Positions 26,045-35,224 of a stretch of DNA of 64,000 nucleotides are shown here, piece after piece (within the stretch, counting starts at the first letter, position 1; each line of letters starts with the position of its first letter). The notes below the pieces were generated by a model. The model made no database searches. It had not been told where the DNA came from and saw only the letters and a list, made by a program, of their open reading frames with translations. Source of the DNA: CAVSDF01 sp963726715 (GTDB taxonomy: Bacteria > Bacteroidota > Rhodothermia > Rhodothermales > BA12). Made by a program: the position numbers and the translations under genes. The stretch covers positions 372,001 to 436,000 of the forward strand of contig CAVSDF010000005.1 in the NCBI GenBank assembly GCA_963726715.1. Reading direction: 5' to 3'.

Positions 26045-27322
26045 ATGCTCTCCCATCTCTCCGCCGGTCCGATCTCCAACCGCGAGCGCATCACCGTGCT
26101 GGACGGCCTGCGCGGGCTTGCCCTCCTCGGCGTCTCCATCGCCAACCTCGCCACCTTCACCGGGTGGATGTTCATGTCGCCCGAGGCCCGCGCGGCATTC
26201 TCGACGGCGGCCATCGACAGCCCGGTGTGGTTTCTGATGCACGTCTTCGTGGACGGCAAATTCTACACGCTGTTCTCCCTCCTCTTCGGGATCGGCTTCG
26301 CGGTCCAGATGACGCGGGCCGAGGCGCGCGGCGATGCGTTCGCCTCGCGCTTCCGGCGGCGCCTGTTCGTGCTGCTCGGCATCGGACTCGTCCACCTGGC
26401 GCTGATCTGGCCCGGCGACATCCTGACGCTCTACGCGCTCTGCGGCTTCGCCCTCCTGCTCTTCCGCGCCCGCGCCGACCGGACGCTGCTGACGTGGGCG
26501 GCCGTGCTGCTCGTCCTGCCCGTCGTGCAGTACGCCGCGATGTGGGCCGTCTTCGACCCAAACGATCCCACCTTACTGGTGATCGTCAACCCGGGGCTCG
26601 TCTTGTTCAGCGTGGGCGACGCGGCCACCCGCGCCCTCGGCATCGACGGGATGACGGCGTTCCAGACGGGCGGATGGGGGGACGTGCTGAAGACCAACCT
26701 CGTCGGCGTGTTCTACCGGTACGGGGACCTGTTTTGGAGCGGGCGCTTCTTCAAGGTCTTCGGCATCTTCCTCATCGGCCTCTGGGCGGGCCGCCGCCTG
26801 ATGGCTGGGACGCTGCTCGGCGACACGCGCTTGCTGCGCCGCGTGCTCGTGTGGGGTCTCGCCGTCGGGCTGCCGGCGAACATCGCGCTGGGCGTGGTGA
26901 TGGGCGGCCCTGGCGACTTCCCACCCGGCCCAGCGGGGATGCAGAAGGCAGCGGCGTACGCGCTCGGCGTCGTCCCGCTCGCGCTCGCCTACGCGGCGGC
27001 GTACGCGCTCCTGTGGCGCCGCGAGGCGTGGCGGCCGGTGCTCGGCGTCGCCGCGCCGGTCGGGCGGATGGCGCTCACGAACTACCTCGCGCAGTCGCTG
27101 CTCGGCATCGGCCTGTTCTACGGGATCGGGCTTGGCCTGTGGGGGCGCGTCGGGCCGGTCGTGTGGACGGTGATGGGGCTCGCCCTCTTCGCCGGGCAGA
27201 TCGCGGCGAGCGCGTGGTGGCTGCGCCGCTTCCGCCACGGGCCGATGGAGTGGCTCTGGCGCCGCCTCACCTACGGGCAACCGCTCCCGATGCGCGCCCC
27301 GATGTCCGTGTCGCCCGCCTGA
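26045..27322 (+). CDS. DUF418 membrane protein
   Basis: 425 residues from ATG 26045; an alternative ATG 25991 overlaps the esterase stop (ATGA) and adds 18 residues, so either is possible. Typical DUF418 features: RITVLDGLRGLALLGVSIAN at the start, FVDGKFYTLFSLLFGIGFAV, LLGIGLVHLALIWPGDILTL, and the C-terminal PVGRMALTNYLAQSLLGIGL with FRHGPMEWLWRRLTYG. About nine to ten helices. Family function unresolved (acyltransferase-3-like topology). Reads without breaks. Confidence 0.88.
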   Translation: MLSHLSAGPISNRERITVLDGLRGLALLGVSIANLATFTGWMFMSPEARAAFSTAAIDSPVWFLMHVFVDGKFYTLFSLLFGIGFAVQMTRAEARGDAFASRFRRRLFVLLGIGLVHLALIWPGDILTLYALCGFALLLFRARADRTLLTWAAVLLVLPVVQYAAMWAVFDPNDPTLLVIVNPGLVLFSVGDAATRALGIDGMTAFQTGGWGDVLKTNLVGVFYRYGDLFWSGRFFKVFGIFLIGLWAGRRLMAGTLLGDTRLLRRVLVWGLAVGLPANIALGVVMGGPGDFPPGPAGMQKAAAYALGVVPLALAYAAAYALLWRREAWRPVLGVAAPVGRMALTNYLAQSLLGIGLFYGIGLGLWGRVGPVVWTVMGLALFAGQIAASAWWLRRFRHGPMEWLWRRLTYGQPLPMRAPMSVSPA

Positions 27323-27381
27323 ACCGCCGAGACACTCCTCCCATCCCGAGGCGCTCGTCGTGCCTCATCTCCCGTGCCCCG

Positions 27382-28740
27382 ATGCCCCTCGCCCTCACCG
27401 AGAGCCGCCCGCTCCGCCTCGCCACCGTCACCGCGATGTACGTCGCGCAGGGTATCCAGATCGGGCTGCTCATCGTCGCCTTCCCGGCGTTCCTCGCCGC
27501 GCACGACGTGTCGCCACTCGTCATCGGCGGCATGATCTCGGCGCTCATGCTGCCGTGGACGCTCAAGGTGCTCTACGCGCCACTGATGGAGCGCTACTCG
27601 TTCCTTGCGATGGGCCGCCGCCGTCCGTGGATGCTCGTTGGCACGACCGGCGGCGCGCTCGGCTACGCCGCGATGGCGCTCGTGCCGGACCCGCTCGCGA
27701 ACCTCGGCTCGCTCACGGTCCTGCTCACCGTCGGCAGCCTGTTCCTCGCCCTCCAGGACATCGCCACCGACGCGCTCACCATCGACGTCGTGCCGCTCGA
27801 CGAGCAGGCGCGCGCCAACGGGCTGATGTGGGGCGGAAAGGTGCTCGGCACGGCCGGGACGGCGGCGGGCGCATCCTATCTCCTCACGCACATCGGCGTC
27901 TCGGCAACGCTCGCCGTTGCCGGACTGATGACGTTCGCGTTCACGCTCGTGCCGCTCGTCGTCCGCGAGCGACCGGGCGAGCGGATGCTGCCGTGGACGG
28001 CAGGCCAGGCCTCGCCTGCGGCCAAGGCGCTCCAACTCGGCGGATGGGCCGAGATCGCGGGCAGCCTGCGCCGCGTCGCGTCGCTGCCCGCGAGCCTGCT
28101 CGTGGCCGCGGCCATCTTTGCCGCGCTCGTCAGCGAAGGCATCTTTGACGCCTTTGGGCCTGTCTTCACGGTCCAGCACCTCGGGTGGACGGACACGGCA
28201 TTCTCGAACGCGAAGGCTGTCGCCACGCTGGTCGGGGGCGTTGCCGGGATGGTCGGCGGAGGGCTGCTCGTCTCGTGGCTCGGGCGGACGCGCGCCATCC
28301 GGGTGGCGCTCTTCGTCGTCGCGGGCGTCGGCGTAGCGATGGGGCTTGCGGCCCCGTTCTGGTCGTCGCCACTCGTCATGCAGGCGTATCTGGTGCTCTT
28401 CGTCACCGCGCAGACGCTGGCGACCATCGCCTTCTTCGCAACGTGCATGGCGTTGTGCTGGAAGCCCGTCGCGGCTGTGCAGTTCGCGCTCTTCATGGCG
28501 ATCTCGAATGTCGGCTACGCGCTCGGCTCGGCGCTCATGGGGCCGCTGGTCGCCGCGTTCACGCCCGTGCAGGTGTTCTTCGCGATGGCCGCCGTGCCCG
28601 TCGTCTCCGCGCTGATCCTGCTCCGCGTGGACGTGGCCGCGCACGTCGCGCGCGTTGCGACGCTCGACGCGTCACTCCTGACGGACGCGCCTGTGCCCGT
28701 CGCGGTGGGCGCCGTGTCCGTGCCGCAGGCTGCAGCCTGA
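27382..28740 (+). CDS. MFS transporter, AmpG/acetyl-CoA-transporter-like
   Basis: 452 residues, twelve helices. VLYAPLMERYSFLAMGRRRP (cytoplasmic loop 2-3), ALQDIATDALTIDVVPLDEQ and ANGLMWGGKVLGTAGTAAGA are characteristic of the PAT/AmpG branch, whose best-known members import muropeptides or carry acetyl-CoA. The gene context gives no clear substrate. ATG 27382 follows CGTGCCCCG with no Shine-Dalgarno. The end is rich in Ala/Val (VPVAVGAVSVPQAAA). Confidence 0.85.
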   Translation: MPLALTESRPLRLATVTAMYVAQGIQIGLLIVAFPAFLAAHDVSPLVIGGMISALMLPWTLKVLYAPLMERYSFLAMGRRRPWMLVGTTGGALGYAAMALVPDPLANLGSLTVLLTVGSLFLALQDIATDALTIDVVPLDEQARANGLMWGGKVLGTAGTAAGASYLLTHIGVSATLAVAGLMTFAFTLVPLVVRERPGERMLPWTAGQASPAAKALQLGGWAEIAGSLRRVASLPASLLVAAAIFAALVSEGIFDAFGPVFTVQHLGWTDTAFSNAKAVATLVGGVAGMVGGGLLVSWLGRTRAIRVALFVVAGVGVAMGLAAPFWSSPLVMQAYLVLFVTAQTLATIAFFATCMALCWKPVAAVQFALFMAISNVGYALGSALMGPLVAAFTPVQVFFAMAAVPVVSALILLRVDVAAHVARVATLDASLLTDAPVPVAVGAVSVPQAAA

Positions 28741-28813
28741 CGCCTCGTTCGCACGGACCGCCGCCCGTTCGCCGGTCGCCCGGCACGCTCCTTTCCAAAC
28801 GCCCCGGCCCACG

Positions 28814-29685
28814 ATGCGCCCCTTCGCCCTGCTCCTGATCGCCCTCCTGCCCGGCCTCGCCGCCGCGCAGACCGCTGCCGCCCAGACGTCTGCGCCTGCG
28901 TGGGCACGAGCTACCCGGTGAGCGGCATCTACTCCGGGCGCGATTACCGTCCCGGCCTCGGCTTCGAGCAGCGGTCGGGCTACGCGGCGTTCCGGGGCGA
29001 ACTCTCGCACGCATGGAGCGCCGCGCCGCGCTTGCCGTTCGCGCGCAGCCGCGTGATGGCCTCGTCCCTCGGCTTTCTCCGCAACGCCGACGGCACGGCC
29101 GAGAACGACCTCGCGTGGAAGGGCATCGTCCCCTCCGCCGCCACCCTCAAGATGGACGCGAACGTGACCTGCGACGACCTGCGCGATGGATGTTCGCTCC
29201 CCGACGCCGCCCGCGTGCTGGCCGGATCGTACACGTACGCCTCCGGAAGGGCATTCTACGAGACGCCCGCCGGGCAGGCCGTGAGCACGACCGTCGCGGC
29301 CGGTGGCGGCGCGTTCTACGACGGATCACGGCGAACTCTCGCCCCGCTGGGTGCTCTCGCGCTTTCTCACCCTCAGCGGCGCCTACGAGGTCAACCGCAC
29401 CGGTTTTCCCGGACGCGGCGAGACGTTTACGGCGCACGTCGGCAGCGCCCTCGTGCGGGCGGCGCTCAACACGCGGTGGTCGCTCGCGTCCGTCGTCCAA
29501 CTCGACAGCGCCGTCGACGTCGGGCTGCTGAACCCGCGCCTGCGCTACAACCCGCGCGAGGGCAGCGACTTCTACCTCGTGCTCAACGAGGGCTTCCACA
29601 CCGACCGGCTCGTGGTCTCACCGCGCGCCCGTTCACCAGTCAGCCCAGTCTCGTGGCCACGTACACCTACACGTTCGCGCTGTAG
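28814..29685 (+). pseudogene. Remnant of a DUF5916 outer-membrane/exported protein (N-terminal half missing, frameshifted)
   Basis: A signal peptide (MRPFALLLIALLPGLAAAQT) is followed after about 15 residues, in another frame, by GLGFEQRSGYAAFRGELSHA, then GELSPRWVLSRFLTLSGAYE, LDSAVDVGLLNPRLRYNPRE, GSDFYLVLNEGFHTDR and VATYTYTFAL. The latter pieces match the C-terminal half of DUF5916 proteins (normally over 650 residues, with a CBM9-like domain first). The central region including the carbohydrate-binding domain is absent, which indel read errors cannot explain. Phase changes near 28890, 29330 and 29610. Probably a deleted, decaying gene. Confidence 0.65.
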
Positions 29686-29773
29686 TGCCCGCGTTTTTGG
29701 GGACGCGCCCCAGCGTTTGAGTGCGCGCGACCTATCGTACCCCTTGCTGCCGCTCTTCCAATCCCACCCACCA

Positions 29774-31151
29774 ATGCCCCACGACCTCTCCCAACCCCGC
29801 CCGCTTCCTCTCGAGCGCCATGTTGCGATGGGCCGTGCGCGAGGCGTCCGGACCGGGCGCCTGTCCGGGCGTCTCGCCGCTGCCCTGACCGTGCTCCTCG
29901 TCGCAGCGCCCGCCGCACTCGCCCAGCCCTCCGATCCCTACCTCGCGCGCGCCGAGCGGCTCCTCGCGCGCTACCCGGTCATCGACGGGCACAACGACCT
30001 GCCGTGGACGATCCGTGAGAGCCGCACCGCGCCGGGCGACGTGGCCGCCTACGACCTGCGGCGCACGACGCCGGGCATGACCGACCTCCCACGGCTCGCG
30101 CGCGGCCACGTCGGCGGGCAGTTCTGGTCCGTCTACACGCCCGGCGAGCGGGAGGACGGGGCGTATGCGCCGCAGGGCACGTCGGCGAGCGCGCCCGGCT
30201 ATGCGCGCGTGCAGCTGGAGCAGATCGACATCGCCCGGCGCATGATGGCCGCCTACCCGGAGCTGGTCCCGGCGCGGAGCGCGGCCGAGTTGCGCGCCGC
30301 GCGGGCCGCCGGGAAGATCGGGTCGGTGCTGGGGATGGAGGGCGGGCACGCCATCGAGAACTCGCTCGGCGTGCTCCGCGCCTACGGCGACCTCGGCGTG
30401 CGCTACATGACGCTCACGCACAACGTGACGCTCGACTGGGTCGACGCGGCCCTCGACAGCGCGCGCCACGGCGGCCTCACCCCGTTCGGGCGCGAGGTCG
30501 TCCGCGAGATGAACCGCATCGGGATGCTCGTCGACCTCTCGCACGTCTCGCCCGCCTCCATGAGCGATGCGCTCGACGCGACCGAGGCCCCGGTCATCTT
30601 CTCGCACTCGTCCGCCCGCGCCGTCACCGACGTCGCCCGCAACGTCCCCGACTCCATCCTTCGCCGGATGCCTGCCAACGGCGGCGTGGTGATGGTGACG
30701 TTCGTGCCGCCGTTCGTCTCCCAGGCCGTCGCCGACTGGGAAGCCGCGCGCGACGCCGCCGTCCGCTCGGCGCTCGCGGCGCGGTGACCGGGCGAGCGCC
30801 GAGCGGACGATGACCGACTGGCGCGCCGCCCACCCGCAGCCGCGCGCGACGCTCGGCGACGTGGCCGACCACCTCGACCACGTCCGCCGGGTCGCAGGCG
30901 CCGACCACGTCGGCATCGGCGGCGACTTCGACGGCATCACCGAGACCGTGCGCGGGCTGGAAGACGTGAGCACCTACCCGGCCCTCTTCGCCGAACTGCT
31001 GCGCCGCGGATGGAGCGAGGCCGACCTGCGCAAGCTCGCCGGCGAGAACGTGCTGCGCGCCTTCGCCCGCGCCGACGCCGTCGCCGCCCGCCTCCAGCGC
31101 GAGCGCCCGCCCTCCACCCGCACCATCGCCGACCTCGACCGGACGCGGTAA
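29774..31151 (+). CDS. Membrane dipeptidase, peptidase family M19 (one frameshift)
   Basis: About 458 residues. Signal or anchor segment (GRLAAALTVLLVAAPAALAQ) precedes the zinc site VIDGHNDLPWT. Further M19 motifs: GKIGSVLGMEGGHAIENSLG, LGVRYMTLTHNVTLDW, GMLVDLSHVSP, VIFSHSSARAVTDVARNVPD, then GADHVGIGGDFDGITETVRG and NVLRAFARADAVAARL. One extra base near 30780 splits the last 120 residues into another frame. ATG 29774 or ATG 29828 may be the start; the second lies closer to the signal. The enzyme hydrolyses dipeptides, including some beta-lactam-like bonds, outside the cytoplasm. Confidence 0.9.
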
Positions 31152-31288
31152 CGCATCTCCATCGCGCTCGCCATGCCCACAGGGCCGTTGGCTTCTGCGT
31201 CGGAGCTTCCAGGCGGCGGGAGCCTCGGGGCCGCCGATGCACCGCCTTGGTGAGCGCACACGGCGAGGGCTGAACCCTTGCCGGTTGG

Positions 31289-31307
31289 CCTCCGTTCGGA
31301 GGTTTTT
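31289..31307 (+). terminator. Rho-independent-type hairpin directly before the LLM gene (possible attenuator)
   Basis: CCTCCG-TT-CGGAGG followed by TTTTT, ending 15 bases before ATG 31322. The space is too short for a promoter after it, so the leader 31152-31288 could be an attenuator or riboswitch-like control; alternatively it ends the dipeptidase transcript and the LLM gene is poorly expressed. No known riboswitch consensus was recognised in the leader. Confidence 0.55.
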
Positions 31308-31321
31308 GCTCCGCCGGTTTC

Positions 31322-32326
31322 ATGCTGCCTCTTTCCATCCTCGACCTCGCGCCCGTCCCGTCGGGCTCCACCGCCGGCGACGCCCTCCGCGCGTCGGTGG
31401 ACCTCGCCCGCCTTGCCGAAGACCTCGGCTACACGCGCGTCTGGTACGCCGAGCACCACGGAATGCCGGGCATCGCGTCCGCGGCGCCCGAGATCCTCAT
31501 CGCCCACACCGCCGCTGCGACCGAGCGCATCCACGTCGGGTCGGGCGGGATGATGATGCAGAACCACGTTCCGCTCAAGCTCGCCGAGACGTTCCGCACG
31601 CTGGAGGCGCTCTATCCGGGCCGCATCGACCTCGGCATCGGGCGGGCGCCGGGCACCAACCCGGCCACGAGCGCCGCCCTCCGGGCCTTCCCGCCGGACG
31701 CCTTCGCCGAGCAGTTCGCCGAACTCGCCGGCCTCGTCGCGCGCCGCTTCCCGGCCGGCCACCCGCTCGCCAGCATCACCGCCGTCCCGGCCGACGTGCC
31801 CCTTCCGCCGATGTGGCTGCTCGGGTCGAGCGGCGCGAGCGCGGCCTTCGCCGGGGCGCACGGGATGGGCTACGCCTTTGCGAGCCACTTCAGCCCTGCG
31901 CCCGCCGCCCCTGCCTTCGATGCGTACCGCGCGGCCTTCCGTCCGTCCGAGGCGTTTCCCGCGCCGCACGCGATCCTCGGCGCCGCCGTCGTCTGCGCCG
32001 AAAGCGACGCCGAGGCGCAGCACCTCGCGGCGTCGCAAGACCTCGTGTGGGTGCGGCTCGGGCGCGGCGAGTTCGGCGCTTTCCCGAGCCCCGACGAGGC
32101 GCTCGCCTACCCGTACACGCCCTCTGAGCGCGCTGCCGCCGACGCGCGGCGGCGCCTGATGGTCGTCGGCACGCCCGGCGCGGTCCGCGACCGTCTCACC
32201 GAAATGGCCGCCGCCGCCGGCGCCGACGAACTGATGCTCACCACGATGACGCACGACCCCGCCGCGCGCCTGCGCTCGGTGCGCCTCGTCGCCGAAGCAT
32301 TCGACCTCGTCGGCGTGGCGCCCTGA
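31322..32326 (+). CDS. LLM-class (luciferase-like) flavin-dependent oxidoreductase
   Basis: 334 residues. N-terminal MLPLSILDLAPVPSGSTAGD and ARLAEDLGYTRVWYAEHHGM are typical of the MsnO8-like LLM group (SVLDLAPV ... WxAEHH). Also IHVGSGGMMMQNHVPLKLAE, LGIGRAPGTNP, MWLLGSSGASAAFAG and VVGTPGAVRDRL. The enzyme probably uses reduced FMN/F420-type flavin to oxidise an organic substrate; the substrate is unknown. Preceded by a terminator-like hairpin. Complete. Confidence 0.9.
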   Translation: MLPLSILDLAPVPSGSTAGDALRASVDLARLAEDLGYTRVWYAEHHGMPGIASAAPEILIAHTAAATERIHVGSGGMMMQNHVPLKLAETFRTLEALYPGRIDLGIGRAPGTNPATSAALRAFPPDAFAEQFAELAGLVARRFPAGHPLASITAVPADVPLPPMWLLGSSGASAAFAGAHGMGYAFASHFSPAPAAPAFDAYRAAFRPSEAFPAPHAILGAAVVCAESDAEAQHLAASQDLVWVRLGRGEFGAFPSPDEALAYPYTPSERAAADARRRLMVVGTPGAVRDRLTEMAAAAGADELMLTTMTHDPAARLRSVRLVAEAFDLVGVAP

Positions 32327-32487
32327 CGTCGCCGCCGATGCGTGAGACGGGCTCGGTCGACGCCGATCGACACGGGTCGTAAGGCGTGTCGGCTTCGGGA
32401 CGCCGGCGTCTGCGCACGACCGGGGACACCGTCGCCACTCCATCGCTGGAAACGGGGATGCGGTGGCGCGGACGTGCTCGGCAGCGC

Positions 32488-32517
32488 TTGCATCCCGGTG
32501 ACGCGCCGCGCTACACT
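32488..32517 (+). promoter_or_regulatory. Sigma-70-like promoter TTGCAT-N18-TACACT
   Basis: -35-like TTGCAT (32488-32493) and -10-like TACACT (32512-32517) with 18 bases between, 45 bases before the ATG of the SnoaL-like gene at 32563. The rest of the 236-base gap before this gene shows nothing else. Confidence 0.4.
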
Positions 32518-32562
32518 GCGGCAGCGCATCGCCTGACGCGCATTTCCATCTCGCCCGCCCCG

Positions 32563-33051
32563 ATGCGCCCTCTCGCCGCCTGCCTCGTCCTCGCCGCCGC
32601 CACGCCCGGAATCGCCGCCGCGCAGGGGACGCTTCGCCTTCCGCTCCCGACGCCCGCGCCCCCGGCCGCTGACACGGCCGCCGTCGTGGCGGCGGCGCAG
32701 CGCCTCTTCGACGGGATGATCGCGCGCGACAGCACGGCGCTCCTCGCCGCGCTCCACCCCGACGCGGTCGTCGTGTCGGTGGGGGCCGACGGGCGGGCGC
32801 GCGTGACGCCGGGCCGGACGTGGGCGCGGGGCATCGCGGCGGCGCCCGATCCGCTCGTCGAGCGGATGGACGCACCGCGCGTCGAGATCGCGGGCGATCT
32901 GGCGACGCTGTGGACCGCCTACGACTTCCACATCGGCGCGCGCTTCAGCCACTGCGGCACCGACGCCTTCCAGTTCGCCCGCACCGACGGCGCGTGGCGG
33001 CTGCTCGTCGTCACCTTCACGCGGCAGATGACGGGCTGCGCGGCGCCGTGA
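32563..33051 (+). CDS. Exported SnoaL/DUF4440-like protein
   Basis: 162 residues. Signal peptide MRPLAACLVLAAATPGIAAA with cleavage before QGT. Domain: VVAAAQRLFDGMIARDSTAL, LHPDAVVVSVGADGRARV, then DLATLWTAYDFHIGARFSHC and DAFQFARTDGAWRLLVVTFT. Fourth SnoaL-like exported protein in the window, not in tandem with the other three. Two cysteines (in FSHCG and MTGCAAP) could form a disulfide. Stop overlaps the GTG that could start the next gene. Confidence 0.8.
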   Translation: MRPLAACLVLAAATPGIAAAQGTLRLPLPTPAPPAADTAAVVAAAQRLFDGMIARDSTALLAALHPDAVVVSVGADGRARVTPGRTWARGIAAAPDPLVERMDAPRVEIAGDLATLWTAYDFHIGARFSHCGTDAFQFARTDGAWRLLVVTFTRQMTGCAAP

Positions 33052-33071
33052 CAGTCGTGGAACTCGTGGGG

Positions 33072-33446
33072 ATGGGCGACGGCGTCCGGCGCGGCGACAT
33101 CGTGTGGATCGACGCGGCCGACATCCGCGGCGGGCGCGGCGGGCAGCGGCGCCCGCACGTGGTCGTGCAGGACGACGTGTTCAACCGCTCGCGCATCGAA
33201 ACCGTCGTCGTCTGCGCCATCAGCACCAACCGGACGCGCGGGCGCGAGCCGGGGAATGTCCTCCTCGACGCGGGCGAGGGCGGCCTCGACCGGCCCGGCA
33301 TCGTCCTCGTCTCCCACGTCTCCGTCGCCGACAAGGCGGCCCTCAGCGCGCCCATCGGACGCCTCAGCGCCGCGCGTGTCGACGCGGTCGTGGCGGGGCT
33401 GCGGTTTCAGCAGGCGTCGTTCTTCGATAGCGAGCGCGGCGCCTGA
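33072..33446 (+). CDS. PemK/MazF-family toxin-like protein
   Basis: 124 residues from ATG 33072 (an overlapping GTG 33048 would add eight). Core: VRRGDIVWIDAADIRGGRGG, QRRPHVVVQDDVFNRSRIET, VVVCAISTNRTRGREPGNVL and RPGIVLVSHVSVADKAAL, the PemK-like barrel with RGDIVW, RP-VVVQ and T-R elements of sequence-specific endoribonucleases. Usually a small antitoxin gene precedes it; here the upstream neighbour is a SnoaL protein with no antitoxin features and the next gene is on the other strand, so this is an orphan or solitary member. Confidence 0.82.
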   Translation: MGDGVRRGDIVWIDAADIRGGRGGQRRPHVVVQDDVFNRSRIETVVVCAISTNRTRGREPGNVLLDAGEGGLDRPGIVLVSHVSVADKAALSAPIGRLSAARVDAVVAGLRFQQASFFDSERGA

Positions 33447-33462
33447 CCCCGTCGTGCGCGCG

Positions 33463-33696
33463 TCAGCGGTGGCGGCGGCGCTCCATCACGTCGGTCGTCG
33501 TCTCGAACGTTTCGCCGCAGCGGCGGCAGCGGAAGCGGACCTCGGTCGGGGTCGCCGAGGCGCCGACGAGCCACATCTTGAGGCCGCTGCCCTTCGGGTA
33601 GACGAGGTCGGCGACGACGTACGGGTGGCGCCGGTCGTGGCCGCACGAGCAGCGCGGGACCGAAGCGGTGCCTGCTGGAGGGTCCTGGGTCGTCAC
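33463..33696 (-). CDS. Small four-cysteine zinc-ribbon protein
   Basis: 77 residues from GTG 33696, whose TGA-overlap (GTGA) with the thioesterase stop shows coupling. Cys pairs CSC near residue 15 and CRRC near residue 60 (CSCGHDRRHPYVVADLVYP ... FRCRRCGETFETTTDVMERR). The layout suggests one zinc ribbon with a conserved loop WLVGASATPTEVRF. No named family was recognised. ATG is absent, so the GTG start is inferred from the overlap. Confidence 0.65.
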   Translation of the reverse strand: MTTQDPPAGTASVPRCSCGHDRRHPYVVADLVYPKGSGLKMWLVGASATPTEVRFRCRRCGETFETTTDVMERRRHR

Positions 33697-34146
33697 GGCT
33701 CGTCCGGCGAATCGCCCGCGTCCCAGAGGCGCTGGAAGAGGGTGGGGAGCGAGGTCGGGCGCCCGGTGTCGAGGCGGACCCAGACGAGCGTCGTCTGCCC
33801 CTCGGCGCAGGTCACCTCCGGCGCGTCGGCGGTGCGGAGGCGGCAGTGCACGACGACCGACGAGCGGCGCGGCGCCTCGCTCCACAGGTCCACGAGAACG
33901 GTTGCCGGAAACACGATGGGCCGCTTGTAGGCGAACTCGACGCGCGCCATCACCGGCCCCATGCGGGCGTTCCACGCCTCGCCGCCCGCCCTCGACGCCG
34001 AGGAGCCAGTCCGTGCGCGCCTGCTCGAAGTAGGTCAGGTAGACGGCGTTGTTGAGGTGCCCGAGCGCGTCCATGTCGCCCCAGCGCATCGAGAGCGTCT
34101 GCGTGGCGAGGAAGCGGCGGTCGGGGGCGTCGGAGGGTGCAGACAT
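33693..34146 (-). CDS. Acyl-CoA thioesterase, hot-dog fold (4HBT type; one frameshift)
   Basis: About 150 residues from ATG 34146. The N-terminal LSMRWGDMDALGHLNNAVYL with TYFEQARTDWL is the 4HBT/YbgC active-site signature (WxDxDxxGHxNNxxYxxYFE). After one extra base near 33975 it continues GPVMARVEFAYKRPIVFPAT, VVHCRLRTADAPEVTCAEGQ and TTLVWVRLDTGRPTSLP. Hydrolyses acyl-CoA thioesters; the acyl specificity is unknown. Overlaps the downstream zinc-ribbon gene. Confidence 0.87.
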
Positions 34147-34236
34147 CGGGGGAGAGGCAGTCCGGCCCGTACCCGCGCGCCCCGGCGCGGCTCCGAAGAT
34201 GCCCGCGAACGTGGCGTGAAGGCGCCGTCGTCGGTC

Positions 34237-35154
34237 TCAGCGGCGTTCGATGCGCAGGCGGTAGCGGCCCGTCTCGCCCGCCGCGAGCGAGTTGGCGCCG
34301 ATGACGTACGTGCCCGCCGACGGCGCGGTGAAGGCGAGGCGCGCGTGCGTGCCGTCGTCCGGCCCGTTGCCGTCGTCGTTGTGGTCGATCTCCTCGAACG
34401 CGCTGGCGAGACCCGTCCCGACAGACACGTAGGCGTCGAAGTCGTCGGAGGCGAGGGTGATCTCGAACGCCTCGCCGGCGGCGGCGGTGAAGGTGTAGAG
34501 GTCGGCGAACGAGCCGTCGCCGAGGACCGCGTCGTCGGCGTCGAGGCTTCCCTGCACGGTCTCGCCGGGCGTGATCGCGTGCGGAGCGGCGGCGGTCGTC
34601 GGAACGAGCGAGAGCGCGAAGGCGCCCGATTCGTCGTCGCTGAGGGCGGCGACGCGGACGTAGACGGCGCCGCTCGCGTCGGCGGTGAAGACGAGGCGGG
34701 CGTTGGTGCCGCCGCCGCTGTCGTCGTCGGTCTGCGTCGCGTCGAAGGCGGCGGCGTCGGATTCGTCGGCGAGGGTGCCGAGGGCGAGGAAGGCGTCGAA
34801 GTCGGCGGAGGCGAGCGCGACGGTGTAGCGCTGCCCGGCGGCCACGTCGAGGCGCACGAGCGGCCCGCGTGCGGCATCGCCCGCGCCAAGCGTGCCGCGG
34901 AGGGTGTCGCCGGGCGCGAGCGTCGGTAGGGTCGGCGCGACCTCGCCGGTGCCCTTCGCAGGCGCGGCGCCGAGCAGCGCGCTCTTGTCGAGGACGACGC
35001 CGGTCGGCGGTGCAGCTTCCAGAAGCGTCCACGTGGGCGGGCACTTGACGACGACGCCGGGCGACGACGGGGGGCAGGCGCGGACGGCAGGCGCGAAGAC
35101 GGCGGCGGGGGCGAGCGCGAGGGCGGCGGCGCGGAAGGCGCGGAGGGTCGGCAT
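34237..35154 (-). CDS. Secreted protein with two PPC (pre-peptidase C-terminal) domains
   Basis: 305 residues from ATG 35154. Signal region MPTLRAFRAAALALAPAAVF and ACPPSSPG, then two beta-sandwich PPC repeats: about 80-180 (LAPGDTLRGTLGAGDA ... VRLDVAAGQRYTVALASADF, GGTNARLVFTADASG) and 195-305 (ITPGETVQGSLDADDAVLGD, DLYTFTAAAGEAFEITLASD, ARLAFTAPSAGTYVIGANSL). No peptidase domain is present; PPC domains alone are usually extracellular carbohydrate or protein binding modules. Not a protease as far as visible. Divergent from the TolB-like gene. Confidence 0.85.
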   Translation of the reverse strand: MPTLRAFRAAALALAPAAVFAPAVRACPPSSPGVVVKCPPTWTLLEAAPPTGVVLDKSALLGAAPAKGTGEVAPTLPTLAPGDTLRGTLGAGDAARGPLVRLDVAAGQRYTVALASADFDAFLALGTLADESDAAAFDATQTDDDSGGGTNARLVFTADASGAVYVRVAALSDDESGAFALSLVPTTAAAPHAITPGETVQGSLDADDAVLGDGSFADLYTFTAAAGEAFEITLASDDFDAYVSVGTGLASAFEEIDHNDDGNGPDDGTHARLAFTAPSAGTYVIGANSLAAGETGRYRLRIERR

Positions 35155-35224
35155 CGGGTAGGGCAGGGGGTGAGGGAGGAACGAACGAATCGACCGGGTA
35201 GGCGCCCCCCGCCGCGCATTTCGC

